The position numbers were made by a program, and so were the translations under genes. DNA of 54,644 nucleotides, taken from positions 1-54,644 of the IMG/VR virus record IMGVR_UViG_3300031240_000010; one strand, given 5' to 3'. The notes beneath the pieces were generated by a model that searched no databases, was not told the DNA's origin, and saw only the letters and a list, made by a program, of their open reading frames with translations. Of this stretch, positions 7,363 through 17,248 are shown piece by piece (the first letter of the stretch is position 1; each line of letters starts with the position of its first letter). This DNA is from a virus.

Positions 7363-10265
7363 GCTTTGCTTTCTATAATATCCTTGAGACGCTTAACTTG
7401 TTCGTTATGCAAGGCACCATAGCCTGCTCCGACTGCTGCCCCACCCTTTAGGCCTCTAGTAAATCCATGCCATGCACCTTCTGCTCCACCAATCACTGCC
7501 CCTAGCTTGCCTAAACGCTTCTGTCCCTTAACTGCCCCTAATGCTCCACCAATGACAGTCCCAGCTAGGGCACCATGAATACCACCAGACTCAGCCCCAT
7601 GAACAGCACCTATGCCACGGTCAATAACCCCACGACCTTTAGGCACAGATTGAGCAAAGCCACGATGAGCAGTAGCTTGCTGCAAGTGAATAGGATTATG
7701 GTTCTCTTTATAAGCTAAGTCATGGGCAATAGCTGCTGACATGTGAGCCTTAGCTGTACCCTTTTTATTAGCAAGTTCACTAGCAGTAAATGCCTTACTT
7801 GCATTAGGACTAGCAGGTTCAGGCCCACCATCACCACCAAAGCGATGAGCCATATCACTATCACTGCCTTCACCTTTATGCTCTTGATCCCACTTAAACC
7901 AATCATTCACAATCTGTTGAACATTACTTACTTGGTACTTACACTTTTCACACTTACCAGCCTCATTTAGGATTCCACCACACTTAGGGCAATCAGCAGA
8001 ATTGAAGATACGCTTGTAGAAAGGCATAGCAGCCTTAGCTTTACGATCATGATATAAAGCACTAACATCATGACCCCATGCTTTATCACCATGCTTATCC
8101 CCTGTAGCTGTATCTACATGCTCACCAGCTATCCCATAGTGATAATAAGCAGCAGCCCTATGAGCCTTAGCAGCAGCCTGATGGGCTTCTACAGTACCTA
8201 GCTTTTCGGCATTCTTACTTGCTGTGTGTGCAAGTCTAGCTGGAGATGATGCTCTAGGCTTCTTAGCACCTAGGTCAGCAGCAATATCAGCACCAATGCG
8301 TGACTGAGTTGCTTTAATAGGGTCAGGGGCAGCAGGACTAGATCCACCACCTTGACCTTTATGAGTAGCATTCCACTTAGCCCAATCATTACCTACTTGT
8401 TGAGTGGCAGACACACCTAAACGATGAGCTTCCATTTCATGTGCCATAGCCTTATCTTGATGATCAAGGCGTATGTTCATGTGCATATTGGATTTTCTTT
8501 TACGTTCATTATCCTCAGCAGTATTGCGAGGCTTAATACTTCTTGCTTCTTGTTCAGCATCGTAATGACTTAGTCCAGCTTCTCTATGTGCCTTAGCAGC
8601 AACTAGATGATCTTTAGCACTATTTGAACTATTGGCTTTAGCACTAGCTTCATTAGCACGATTAGAAGCATGTTCATGATCCCACTTATACCAGTCATTC
8701 ACAATCTGTTGTAGCTCGTTACTAACACTCCTGGCAGCTTGTTCATGCTTATCTGCTTGTTCTCTATGGCTATGTGCTACTTCTAGATGGGTTTTGTTTC
8801 CTGTTGATTCATAGGCTGCCCGATGAGCACTTACGGCTATACGATGATGATTAGCTGCTTCTTGATGGAGTCTAGTTAATGTTGCTCTCCCACCACCGAA
8901 GACTCCAGGCAATCTAGTATGTAGATCTGCTTTAGCTGTTGCAAAAGAAGCTTCATGAGTAGCTGTTTTGGCTAAGCTATTTTGCCCACTATGCTCTTCG
9001 TTCCACTTCTTCCAATCGTTATCAGTGATGTAGGTATCAACTATCTTACGTAGCTTAGAGTCATTAACCATAACTCCACAACCATCCTTAATGCTACAGG
9101 CACCACGACGGTCAGGTAGAATAGCCAAGTGATCTGGCTTGAAGTTAGTAGCAATATGGGTATAGGATCTACCTTTATGAGTAAGCCCATTCTTAACAGG
9201 CACATTCTCAGTGAACAGACCTGTGCTTAACTCAATAGGTTGACCTGATACTAATGCGTTATAGGTAGCAGGACTAATACGCTTGGTACGCTTAGCATCA
9301 AACCAGCCTTCAGCTACTAGCTTGCCACGATACTGAGCATTCTTAACAAAGCCTATGCCTTGCTGTTCCCACACACCTTTGTACTTGGCACTAACAGGTA
9401 TCCCATTCATGCTAGGATGCTGAACAGTGAGTGGCACACCATTCCAAGCAGCTACATTCTGTTGTAGTTCCTTTTCCCTATAGAGCAATGGTCCCTTAGA
9501 ACCATGTAGAATTCCAGGCACAATCATAGTCAAAGGAGCTACAAAGTACTCTGTACCATTATGGGTGACACGCTTGATGCCAGCACCAAAATTAACAGTG
9601 AAGCTAGGTAACTTTTGTAGAGTACCATGACTAAGGCATTGGTTAGCCATGATCTTACGTAGCTTTAGCTTACGTTCAGGGCTTAGCTCACTGATCATAC
9701 CTGCTGCTCCTAATGACTCTTGAGCAATACCTGCAATACCATGACCTACGTGTTTAGCACCTTTGAGTAGTGCTGGGTCCTTTAGTTTGGCTAGACCCTT
9801 AGCTGCTGTAGTAGCCTTACCAACGTCTTTGAAGTGTGCCAGACCTTTAACACCAGTCTTAACAGCACCACCTACACCGCTGACAATAGAACCAATAGCA
9901 GCACCAGTGCCAGCACTATGACCACCAATGGCTTCACTTAGCTCGGTAGCACCATAACCACCCAAAGCACTACCTAAAGCACCACCAGTGAATGCCCCTA
10001 TGCCAGCACCAATAGCCGTACCAGCACCGGGGAATATAGAACCAATAGCACCACCAGCTAAGGCACCAGTGTATTGACCTATCTGTTCACCAGCTATAGC
10101 CCCTGTAGCCCCTACAGCTAAGCCAGCACCACCTTTAAGAACCTTTTCAGTAGTAGATTCTTGTGGAGCCTTATCCTTAATAAAGATATGATGCCCGCCA
10201 ACGGTAATCCATCGGCCAGCATCATTAAGGGTGGCTTGAAGTTGCTTAGAGAGCTTAAGCTTCAT
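7359..10265 (-). CDS. Giant prohead protease fusion (DUF2213-like) with glycine zippers and repeat modules
   Basis: 968 residues from the ATG at 10265 (a GTG at 10283 is possible; neither has a strong ribosome site). In order: a linker motif 'GRWITVGGHHIFI' (about 18-30) typical of modular phage head proteins; a glycine-zipper region (about 45-120, GxxxGxxxG); a prohead protease domain (about 220-410) recognised by 'MIVPGILHGSKGPLLY', 'NGIPVSAKYKGVWEQQGIGF', 'IELSTGLFTENVP' and 'PDHLAILPDRRGACSIKDG', as in DUF2213-family proteases; then four 'NDWxxW[ND]xxH' modules near residues 415, 522, 625 and 785 with His/Ala helices between them; a zinc ribbon CPKCG...CEKC near 756; and a second glycine zipper at the C-terminus. 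Usual members are far shorter. The fused parts may be internal cargo released by proteolysis. Confidence 0.75.
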   Translation of the reverse strand: MKLKLSKQLQATLNDAGRWITVGGHHIFIKDKAPQESTTEKVLKGGAGLAVGATGAIAGEQIGQYTGALAGGAIGSIFPGAGTAIGAGIGAFTGGALGSALGGYGATELSEAIGGHSAGTGAAIGSIVSGVGGAVKTGVKGLAHFKDVGKATTAAKGLAKLKDPALLKGAKHVGHGIAGIAQESLGAAGMISELSPERKLKLRKIMANQCLSHGTLQKLPSFTVNFGAGIKRVTHNGTEYFVAPLTMIVPGILHGSKGPLLYREKELQQNVAAWNGVPLTVQHPSMNGIPVSAKYKGVWEQQGIGFVKNAQYRGKLVAEGWFDAKRTKRISPATYNALVSGQPIELSTGLFTENVPVKNGLTHKGRSYTHIATNFKPDHLAILPDRRGACSIKDGCGVMVNDSKLRKIVDTYITDNDWKKWNEEHSGQNSLAKTATHEASFATAKADLHTRLPGVFGGGRATLTRLHQEAANHHRIAVSAHRAAYESTGNKTHLEVAHSHREQADKHEQAARSVSNELQQIVNDWYKWDHEHASNRANEASAKANSSNSAKDHLVAAKAHREAGLSHYDAEQEARSIKPRNTAEDNERKRKSNMHMNIRLDHQDKAMAHEMEAHRLGVSATQQVGNDWAKWNATHKGQGGGSSPAAPDPIKATQSRIGADIAADLGAKKPRASSPARLAHTASKNAEKLGTVEAHQAAAKAHRAAAYYHYGIAGEHVDTATGDKHGDKAWGHDVSALYHDRKAKAAMPFYKRIFNSADCPKCGGILNEAGKCEKCKYQVSNVQQIVNDWFKWDQEHKGEGSDSDMAHRFGGDGGPEPASPNASKAFTASELANKKGTAKAHMSAAIAHDLAYKENHNPIHLQQATAHRGFAQSVPKGRGVIDRGIGAVHGAESGGIHGALAGTVIGGALGAVKGQKRLGKLGAVIGGAEGAWHGFTRGLKGGAAVGAGYGALHNEQVKRLKDIIESKA

Positions 10266-10339
10266 GCCTAGCACTATAGGCACTTAAGGCTGTAGATGTA
10301 CAGCAAGAATGATTAAATTAAGGCCCCTAGGGCTTTAAC

Positions 10340-10564
10340 TTAATGACTTAGAATGTGAACATTACCATCCCTAGCACTAATCACACCATCACAAACCATG
10401 AAGAATGTAGGTTCACGCTTATCTTCACGTTTAACAAACATAGAACTACAAGGTACAAAACAAGCTATTGACTTACACTTAACCTCACTGCTTATATCCC
10501 CATAATCGTAGCTAGCAATATAAGGGTATTCCTCACTACGGTTGTAATAAAACCTTATCAACAC
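10340..10564 (-). CDS. Small hypothetical protein
   Basis: 74 residues from a GTG at 10564, overlapping the end of the upstream gene by 29 bases. No Shine-Dalgarno is obvious, so the true start may be internal. Beta-rich appearance with a Cys-containing centre ('CKSIACFVPCSSMF'). No family recognised. Confidence 0.4.
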   Translation of the reverse strand: MLIRFYYNRSEEYPYIASYDYGDISSEVKCKSIACFVPCSSMFVKREDKREPTFFMVCDGVISARDGNVHILSH

Positions 10565-10778
10565 GTTCTAGTTCCCAAGGGTAGAATAGGTCTGTATTAC
10601 GATGCCCTTCACTATCAAACCATGCTACCTTATAGACCTTAACGTATTGGTACTTACCTCTAATATCTAGTAGCTCTAGATGGTGACATTCAACAACTCT
10701 ACCAGCTATGTTGTCACTTATCTTAACCTTTTCACCACGACCAAACCCTAGGGTTAGTAATAGAATTAGGAAGTACAT
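10536..10778 (-). CDS. Small hypothetical protein with hydrophobic N-terminus
   Basis: 80 residues from the ATG at 10778, which has AGGGA upstream and directly follows the stop of the winged-helix gene. The N-terminus 'MYFLILLLTLGFGRGEKVKI' is either a membrane segment or a short signal; the rest is a beta-rich, SH3-like sequence ('VKISDNIAGRVVECHHLELL'). A frame extending further upstream to 10859 exists but runs across the winged-helix gene. Confidence 0.5.
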   Translation of the reverse strand: MYFLILLLTLGFGRGEKVKISDNIAGRVVECHHLELLDIRGKYQYVKVYKVAWFDSEGHRNTDLFYPWELERVDKVLLQP

Positions 10779-10779
10779 A

Positions 10780-11034
10780 TTATTCCCTACTATTAAGTCT
10801 ACGAACTTGACGATACCATGTCTTACGTTTAGCATACTCACATATAACATCCATACCAAACGGAGACAACAGTTTACGAATGATAGTTATATGGACTTCA
10901 ACATTCTCTAGGTTACTAGGACCACATACAGCATGTAGTTCCTTCTTAGTATGTGGTAGTCCATCAGAAAGGATTTCAAGCATGGCTGCTCTAATAGTCC
11001 CTTCCTTAACTCCATATATTGATAGATCTACCAT
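10780..11034 (-). CDS. Winged-helix DNA-binding protein
   Basis: 84 residues. 'GTIRAAMLEILSDGLPHTKK' looks like the first helices of a winged helix, and 'VHITIIRKLLSPFGMDVICE' with 'WYRQVRRL' matches the recognition helix and wing of OmpR-type output domains ('v..hI..LRkkL...g..I.t..g.GYrl'). Only the DNA-binding domain is present. Its start touches the stop of the MuF gene. It could regulate the late operon in which it sits; target unknown. Confidence 0.55.
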   Translation of the reverse strand: MVDLSIYGVKEGTIRAAMLEILSDGLPHTKKELHAVCGPSNLENVEVHITIIRKLLSPFGMDVICEYAKRKTWYRQVRRLNSRE

Positions 11035-12866
11035 TATTTACCTGTTGGCTGTTTAGGTAATTTAGGGGTTATAAAGCGTTGCCTCTGTAAGCCCCTGGCA
11101 GGGCCATACAAGCGTTTGCGTGGTGGTTGTGCTGCTATAGCCCTTAAAGCACTTGCAATGCGGCTACGGGCTAATTTGGGGCTTAGGGGCTGTACTTGGG
11201 TTTGGGGCTGCCAAGCACAACGGCAGTTAGGGTGTAGGGGGATTAAACTCCTTGCTTGGCTAATAGTTAGCACACTACCATTTAGCCTACTACACTTAGC
11301 ACAGACTTTGAAGTCACCAGCAGTTGCGAACTCAACAGCTACTCCAACATGAGTTACACCTAATGCTTCTAGTGCATCTAGTTGTCCTTCAGCATGTGCT
11401 CTAATAGTTTCAGTCCTAGCTATCATCCTAGAACGTACCATTCCTATTCCTGCTACATCCTTATTCAGGTTGACTGCTACCTCACGTGGACTAATACCTT
11501 GAGCCATACCATCTACTAAGGTACGGGTCATCTGCTGTGACATAGCATCAGTCACACCTTTGAGCTCACTATAAGTGCGAGAACCAAGTAGCTCAATACG
11601 ATTAAGACTAACAGGGCGACCGAAAGACGAAGATAGGAATTCAGCTCTCGTCCCATTATAGAAATCCAACTTCTTGTCGTAGTATGCTCGGCTTTTATCA
11701 AGCGATCTAACGTCCTCAAACGACCTTGATAGTCCTTTTGCATACGCTTTGCTAACGTAATCTGTAAGCCATGAGTCGGCTTGGCGTTGACTGAGTATGT
11801 GCTGATTGATCTGTATCTGTAACCAGACCTTAAACTGCTTAAGTTTTTCTGCATCTGTTTGGTACGCCCATCGTGTGTTAGTTGTCTGGTTAGCATTATC
11901 CCAAAAGTCATCTAACGCTTGATCTTCTTCTAGTGTAAGATCATCTGACTCAGGTGCTTGATCAGGATTATCAACAATAGACTGTTCTTCATTGTTAGCA
12001 AAAGCTTCCCTACGTTTAACTGCTCTGTAAGCAGCATTAAGTGCTCTATGACTCTGACTACCTGGAGTTAAGTCAAATTGCAAATCCATATCACGCCCAC
12101 CAACATTCTTCCACCACTCACGACCTTCCTTAGTTTTCATAAGGTCACTAACACGCTTAGCCTTATGTTTATCTAAGAAGCCTTGCTCCTCTTTTGTAAA
12201 TGGCTGTAATTCATCATTGTCAGATAGATTAGCATCAAACCCTAACCTAGCCCATGTGTAGTATCCATTAAGTCTACCACCAAATAATCTACGTTCTAAA
12301 AACCTACCTACTAAACCATAAGGCTTAGCTTGCCCTGCTGCTTGGAGTTCAATGTGTTTTAAGCCTAGATTAGAGGCAGCCTTTACTTGATCATGTAGTA
12401 CCTTTGTACCTAATCCATTACCTGGATTAAATACCTTGAACCAAGCCAAATGTAAATGATCTGGATATACGTCTGTGTTAGATTCATAGTCCTTGTGCTT
12501 AGTTTCCAGGGTAAGAGCATTTATACCAAATGGTGCTTTCTTAATACTAACATGAGCCCCTTCTTGTGGACCAGCTAAAGCAGAAATGCTTTTGATATTA
12601 TGTTCACTACCAAATAACTTATGTATCTTCTTAGTTATCTTATGTTCTTTGAACAGAGTACCACTAGCAGTCCACCTACCATAACTATCCCTAGCTTCAC
12701 TAGGGTCATAATTAGTTATAATCCCTAAAGCATTCTGTTCTACTATTAAGTGTGCAATAGCTTGTTGGATTAGCTTAAAGCGACCTACTAGTTCATTCTC
12801 CCATTGCCTACGTAACAAGGTTGTACGAGTAGGGTCTATAGATCTACTGTTAGCTATTAACATCAT
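11034..12866 (-). CDS. MuF/SPP1 gp7-type head morphogenesis protein with inserted GNAT-like domain
   Basis: 610 residues. The C-terminal third is the MuF minor head domain: 'LVDGMAQGISPREVAVNLNK', 'SRMIARTETIRAHAEGQLDA', and the metal-binding 'CAKCSRLNGSVLTISQARSL' with 'HPNCRCAW'. Near residue 48 lies 'NYDPSEARDSYGRWT', a linker that precedes extra domains in such proteins. After it, residues about 75-215 look like an acetyltransferase: 'NPGNGLGTKVLHDQVKAASN' resembles GNAT motif A and 'GYYTWARLGFDA' the typical C-terminal strand. This fits the polyvalent-protein theme in which phage head proteins carry effector domains into the cell. The GNAT call is by eye and moderate; MuF is firm. Confidence 0.75.
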   Translation of the reverse strand: MMLIANSRSIDPTRTTLLRRQWENELVGRFKLIQQAIAHLIVEQNALGIITNYDPSEARDSYGRWTASGTLFKEHKITKKIHKLFGSEHNIKSISALAGPQEGAHVSIKKAPFGINALTLETKHKDYESNTDVYPDHLHLAWFKVFNPGNGLGTKVLHDQVKAASNLGLKHIELQAAGQAKPYGLVGRFLERRLFGGRLNGYYTWARLGFDANLSDNDELQPFTKEEQGFLDKHKAKRVSDLMKTKEGREWWKNVGGRDMDLQFDLTPGSQSHRALNAAYRAVKRREAFANNEEQSIVDNPDQAPESDDLTLEEDQALDDFWDNANQTTNTRWAYQTDAEKLKQFKVWLQIQINQHILSQRQADSWLTDYVSKAYAKGLSRSFEDVRSLDKSRAYYDKKLDFYNGTRAEFLSSSFGRPVSLNRIELLGSRTYSELKGVTDAMSQQMTRTLVDGMAQGISPREVAVNLNKDVAGIGMVRSRMIARTETIRAHAEGQLDALEALGVTHVGVAVEFATAGDFKVCAKCSRLNGSVLTISQARSLIPLHPNCRCAWQPQTQVQPLSPKLARSRIASALRAIAAQPPRKRLYGPARGLQRQRFITPKLPKQPTGK

Positions 12867-13269
12867 AACCCCTCCTAAACCCTGACTCTACGCTAGGAGC
12901 ATAAGGTACTTCTAGTAATGTTACATAACGCTGACCAGATCTACGCTTATGCTCAGCCTTAGTCCAACCCCTCCTTATTTCCTCACACTTATCTTTAATC
13001 TCCTTACGTGTAGGAATGTATTTAGCCATAAGATCAGTTATGTGTTGTCTACTAACAAGCATAGTTCTATTACGTAGCTTATACCTTTTCTTCTTACCTC
13101 TACGGAATACTTTCTGTGCTATAGGAGCAGGGCTTAGTGACTTAGGGGCAACTAGGGTCTTATTCAGCTTGTTAATCTTACGTTGTGTAGTCCTTCGCTT
13201 ACGTATATCGTGCATAGTAATAGATCCATTAGCCAAGGCTACACACTCTGCTTCTGATAAGGTTATCAT
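12850..13269 (-). CDS. Basic hypothetical protein between portal and MuF
   Basis: 139 residues, very rich in Lys/Arg ('KVFRRGKKKRYKLRNRT'). The ATG overlaps the portal stop (TGATG) and its own end overlaps the MuF gene by 17 bases, so it is firmly in the head operon. A short helical N-terminus ('SEAECVALANGSITMHDIRK') precedes the basic region. It may bind DNA inside the head, but no domain is recognised. Confidence 0.55.
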   Translation of the reverse strand: MITLSEAECVALANGSITMHDIRKRRTTQRKINKLNKTLVAPKSLSPAPIAQKVFRRGKKKRYKLRNRTMLVSRQHITDLMAKYIPTRKEIKDKCEEIRRGWTKAEHKRRSGQRYVTLLEVPYAPSVESGFRRGYDVNS

Positions 13270-16200
13270 CAGTTACCCTCCATGTCTTCACGGTCATCGC
13301 TCCTGTCATAGTTCTCTACACCAACCAGCTCATCCTCTTCATTGAATATGCCTCTAATTAATCCCTTGCCTACACCTATAGCAGCATCCATAGGATCTTG
13401 GCCTGTATAGGTTTCACCAAACCCTTGCATAACGTGTGAGCCTACATGCTTCATAGTTGCAACACGATGAGCATTACGTAGGTTCTTAGCTCTAACCCTG
13501 TGGGCATCAGCTACTTGAGCATGGAACTCTTGTTGACTAGGGTGACTAGCTACCTGACTAGCTGTGTCATGGGCACTAGCAGCACGTTCATGCAAAGCAG
13601 CACTATCCCAAGCAGTTTCTGTATGCTCTGCTTGTTGAGCGTGCTGACTGTGTTGCATAGCTGTTTCTGCTGCTGCAAACCTACCAGTTTCAGGGTCATG
13701 ATTAGGGTTAGCATTCTTTACTATCTTATCGTAAGGCTTTCCACAGGAGTTACATATCCCATCATCACCCTTCTCCATTGAAGCACCACAGTTAACACAA
13801 TCTTCACCTGGAACAAACTCACGATTGGCTACTGAACCAAACACATAATCCATTATGTAAGGGTACAAGATCAATGCTAGGTTAGTAACAATCTTATCCT
13901 GTTTGCTTAGCTCAGCATACTCCTCGTTAGTAATCAGTTCATCCTGTAGGTATCCATCATTCTTAGTAACAGCACTAGCTATTAGTTTGACTCCATGCTT
14001 AAAGGCTAACTCAATACCTTTAGCTACAGCCTTTTCAGCAGCATCACGACTAACTGCTTTAGTGCCTGCCCACCCACTAGCCAATACTGCAATAGCATGT
14101 TTAGCTATATGACGCCGTAATTCTTTCTTAGCTTTAGTGAATTCCGGAGTATCCGCCAATTCTTTCTGTGAAGGTAGAGCACTAACAGGTGTCACAGTGT
14201 ATCCAGGGTGGAACTTTTGTGACATTAAGTAGCCCTGTAGCTTACTCTTAGAGATCTGCTGTTGGACATAGGTATGCTTTTGGCCTACATGTCCAGCTAC
14301 TAATACCTTCTCCTCTAGTTTCTTACCACTACGGCTAGGCTTAGGTGCAATACTATCTAAGGCTGTCTTTTCAGCCTCAGCAGTTATCTTACCTACACGC
14401 TTACCATATTCTTGGAAGGCTGCATCTAGGAACTTCTTAGATAGCGTTACAGCCCTATCAGTATGCTGAGCATCTACTAAGTGTTGATTAGCACGCTTAG
14501 CAGCATCCTCTATTTGCTTATAAGCTAGCCGTTGGTTTTCATACCACTGATGAGTACCACTAATATCACCATTCAGTTTCTTAGGGTGAGGTACAAACTC
14601 AATGTGTGGATGCTTAACAGCAAACTCAGGTCCAATAGTATCTGTAATACCCTTTAGCTGTGCTTTGCCCTGAGCAGTCTGCTTTAGCCTATCAGACTCT
14701 TGCTTACGACCCTGCATAGCATCATGAGCACTACCAAAGGCTCCTGTATAACCAACCTGACTACGACCCTTAACAGCAGAACCATTAGGACCAGTTGTAA
14801 ACTGACCAGTCTTAGGATCATGATATGGATCAGCATTCATGACTGTGTTATATTCACGCACACGACCCATGAAGGCTGCTAACTCTTGTGCTGCTTGGCT
14901 ATTCTTAACACTAACCTTACCCTTCTTAGACCTAGCACTATCCTTACCCTTGCTGGGGTCAACATAAGGCTTAGGTTTGCCGTTGCCACCAGGAACCATA
15001 GGAGGCATAGGCACACCAGCACTAGCCATCCCTTCAGCACTATTAGGATCTACTTCAGGTTGTGGTTGTCTACCATGTACTAGGTCTTCTGGGTCTACAT
15101 CTGGGTTAGCCTCTTGCAAGTGCTTCAAGGCATTCTTCATAACCTCTTCCACAACTTCGTTATCAAAGCCGAGATTAGGTCCGAGTACGTGAGTAAGAAA
15201 GTCAAGAGGACCAACGAGCACATCACATCCCCCACTAACATAACTACTAATAGCATTTGTGACAGCAGTTGCCACAGCAGCAGCGTCCTTAGGGTCAACT
15301 GTTTCCAGTTCAGGCCACTTGACACTGTAACCCTCCTTAGGTGGACGTAGCACACCTACTGTGATCATACGGTCTACAAATAGGCAGATGATGTTAGGCG
15401 TGCAATGATGTTGCTGTCTAGCCTTAAGTGATTCCTTCCAGTCACCATCATCCTGACCACTAGCTAGTTCACCTTGTTCACTACCCATGAACTTACGCAT
15501 AGGCACATCAATCTGTATACAGATCAATGTAATCTGGTTAATAATCTGTGGGCTTAGGTCTACTACTTGAGGGGCTAGTGTTTTGATAGTCATTGCTTCA
15601 CCTACTAGGAAGCGTTGACTAGCATTAAAGAACCGTTCACTAGCATCAGCTACCTTATCAATATCAATCTGTACATCCCCACCTAGCTGTGGATTACTTT
15701 CATAAGCTAAGGCCATGAAGGCACCATTCCAGGCAGCTTCAGGACCAGCCCCACTTAGCTTCTGGATGTTGATGATGTTGTTAAGGACTGGTTGCTGCCT
15801 AGGCACACCAAAGACCTTGCTAGTCACACGGTTATCATAAACATGAATAACCCTAGTCCAATGAACTAATGCCGTAGCTAGGGGTAAGCCAACACCAGCA
15901 TACTGATTACGAGGGTCATTAAAGGTGACCCTATACATAATAGGCTGACCAAACCTAGGGTCATTCTTATCTGACTCAAACTGTGTTATCTCTACAAGGC
16001 TCTGGTCATAGCTTTGCATGAACAGCAGTTTGATCTTATCCTTAGTCTGATCCTTAGGTTCACTACCTTTGGGATCACCTAAGGTAGGATTAACCTCATC
16101 CTCATCTAGTTCTGGTGGTCCACCGAAGCTGCCTCCTTGTCCATCTGGTGTGCGTTCAGGTGCCACAGGAGGGTCCAGCTCAATCCCGAGATATTGAGCA

Positions 16201-16751
16201 TCAGTCCCAAGGGGTACTGTATCACTTGTTGGTTGATACCCACGTACAGGCTGCTCCAAACTGAGACCATCATTAAACCCAAGCAATATGATCCCGAAAC
16301 TACCAATGCCGCTGACAATATCAGCCTGCATAAGTTCCATGAATACAGGATTACCCTCTTCATCTTGGAACCAACTATCATTACGTAGTCCTTTGCATAG
16401 GTCTTCCCAGTCTTGTTCAAATGGTGTGTCTGTATCTGCATCCTCATCCTCATAGACACTAGGCTGCATTGCCCATGTAGCTCTAGGCAATATGTTGACT
16501 ACACGATTAGCAATCGCTTCACGGTCAAACAGGCTACGATAGATGAATGGAGTCATCTCACCTGTTAAAGGGAAGCCACACAACTCATTCAGGTCACGCC
16601 TAGGATCAATGTTATCATCACTAATACCTCTAGGGCCTCTTGCCCATAGCTCACTACGAGCACTTACATTCCTAGTGACCATACGTTCAATCTGGTTAGC
16701 AGTGATGATATCAATCACCATTGCATTTCTACTCTCGTGTCTATCAACCAT
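13269..16751 (-). CDS. Portal protein (DUF1073/Acb1-like family) with large C-terminal extension
   Basis: 1160 residues from the ATG at 16751 (AAGGA seven bases upstream; a GTG at 16787 is possible). The first ~560 residues are a portal: 'YRSLFDREAIANRVVNILPR', 'GIGSFGIILLGFNDG', 'VHWTRVIHVYDNRV', 'VFGVPRQQPVLNNIINIQKL', 'FMGSEQGELASGQDDGDW'. Typical portals of this family end soon after. Here the protein continues: a 'NADPYHDPKTGQFTTG' linker (about 635), a long helical Lys-rich part, a zinc ribbon CVNCG...CNSCG (about 980), a second linker 'NPNHDPETGRFAAA' (about 1010) and a His/Ala-rich helical module like those in the protease fusion. The extension would face the head interior or be cleaved; that is inference. 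Confidence 0.82.
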   Translation of the reverse strand: MVDRHESRNAMVIDIITANQIERMVTRNVSARSELWARGPRGISDDNIDPRRDLNELCGFPLTGEMTPFIYRSLFDREAIANRVVNILPRATWAMQPSVYEDEDADTDTPFEQDWEDLCKGLRNDSWFQDEEGNPVFMELMQADIVSGIGSFGIILLGFNDGLSLEQPVRGYQPTSDTVPLGTDAQYLGIELDPPVAPERTPDGQGGSFGGPPELDEDEVNPTLGDPKGSEPKDQTKDKIKLLFMQSYDQSLVEITQFESDKNDPRFGQPIMYRVTFNDPRNQYAGVGLPLATALVHWTRVIHVYDNRVTSKVFGVPRQQPVLNNIINIQKLSGAGPEAAWNGAFMALAYESNPQLGGDVQIDIDKVADASERFFNASQRFLVGEAMTIKTLAPQVVDLSPQIINQITLICIQIDVPMRKFMGSEQGELASGQDDGDWKESLKARQQHHCTPNIICLFVDRMITVGVLRPPKEGYSVKWPELETVDPKDAAAVATAVTNAISSYVSGGCDVLVGPLDFLTHVLGPNLGFDNEVVEEVMKNALKHLQEANPDVDPEDLVHGRQPQPEVDPNSAEGMASAGVPMPPMVPGGNGKPKPYVDPSKGKDSARSKKGKVSVKNSQAAQELAAFMGRVREYNTVMNADPYHDPKTGQFTTGPNGSAVKGRSQVGYTGAFGSAHDAMQGRKQESDRLKQTAQGKAQLKGITDTIGPEFAVKHPHIEFVPHPKKLNGDISGTHQWYENQRLAYKQIEDAAKRANQHLVDAQHTDRAVTLSKKFLDAAFQEYGKRVGKITAEAEKTALDSIAPKPSRSGKKLEEKVLVAGHVGQKHTYVQQQISKSKLQGYLMSQKFHPGYTVTPVSALPSQKELADTPEFTKAKKELRRHIAKHAIAVLASGWAGTKAVSRDAAEKAVAKGIELAFKHGVKLIASAVTKNDGYLQDELITNEEYAELSKQDKIVTNLALILYPYIMDYVFGSVANREFVPGEDCVNCGASMEKGDDGICNSCGKPYDKIVKNANPNHDPETGRFAAAETAMQHSQHAQQAEHTETAWDSAALHERAASAHDTASQVASHPSQQEFHAQVADAHRVRAKNLRNAHRVATMKHVGSHVMQGFGETYTGQDPMDAAIGVGKGLIRGIFNEEDELVGVENYDRSDDREDMEGN

Positions 16752-16783
16752 TATTAGTCCTTCTATCGCTCCGATAGAGTTAA

Positions 16784-17248
16784 TCACATTACTGGCATTA
16801 GACTGGCTTGTAGTTCGTTAATATAACTCCAACAGTTAGCAAACTCTTCATCTAGTATCTTTAGCTCTGCCTCTAACTTAACTAGGTCAACTGTGTCACG
16901 TTGTGTTGTGATCTTACCTGTTTCTTCATCCCTTTGTTTGGTTATAACATAAATGGGGCCATCATGTGTTTCCTCTAATAGCTTTAGCCCTGCTAGCTGC
17001 TGCTCACCCTTACGCAACACTTCTTCTATGTTGTGCTTACGTATCTTCCAATAGATTAACTGTAGTTGCTTTAGGTATCCCTTATCCTCTGGTGGTGGAT
17101 ACTCAGGTCCACTATGACTGTACTTTGAGTATTGCCAGCCATCTTGAAACAATAACCTATGCTCGTTGAAGTTTACAGGGGGACCATGCCTATCACAAAA
17201 GGCTAGGAAGTATTCCCGCCAATCAACTTGACATTTCGTAACAGTCAT
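16784..17248 (-). CDS. Conserved phage protein upstream of portal
   Basis: 154 residues. The N-terminal 'VDWREYFLAFCDRHG' and 'RLLFQDGWQYS...GPEYPPPED' block, then 'LKQLQLIYWKIRKHNIEE', matches a family usually found just before portal genes in phages with this head module. The C-terminus is a helical coiled-coil-like segment. Its stop overlaps a possible upstream portal start (GTGA). Function not established. Confidence 0.6.
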   Translation of the reverse strand: MTVTKCQVDWREYFLAFCDRHGPPVNFNEHRLLFQDGWQYSKYSHSGPEYPPPEDKGYLKQLQLIYWKIRKHNIEEVLRKGEQQLAGLKLLEETHDGPIYVITKQRDEETGKITTQRDTVDLVKLEAELKILDEEFANCWSYINELQASLMPVM

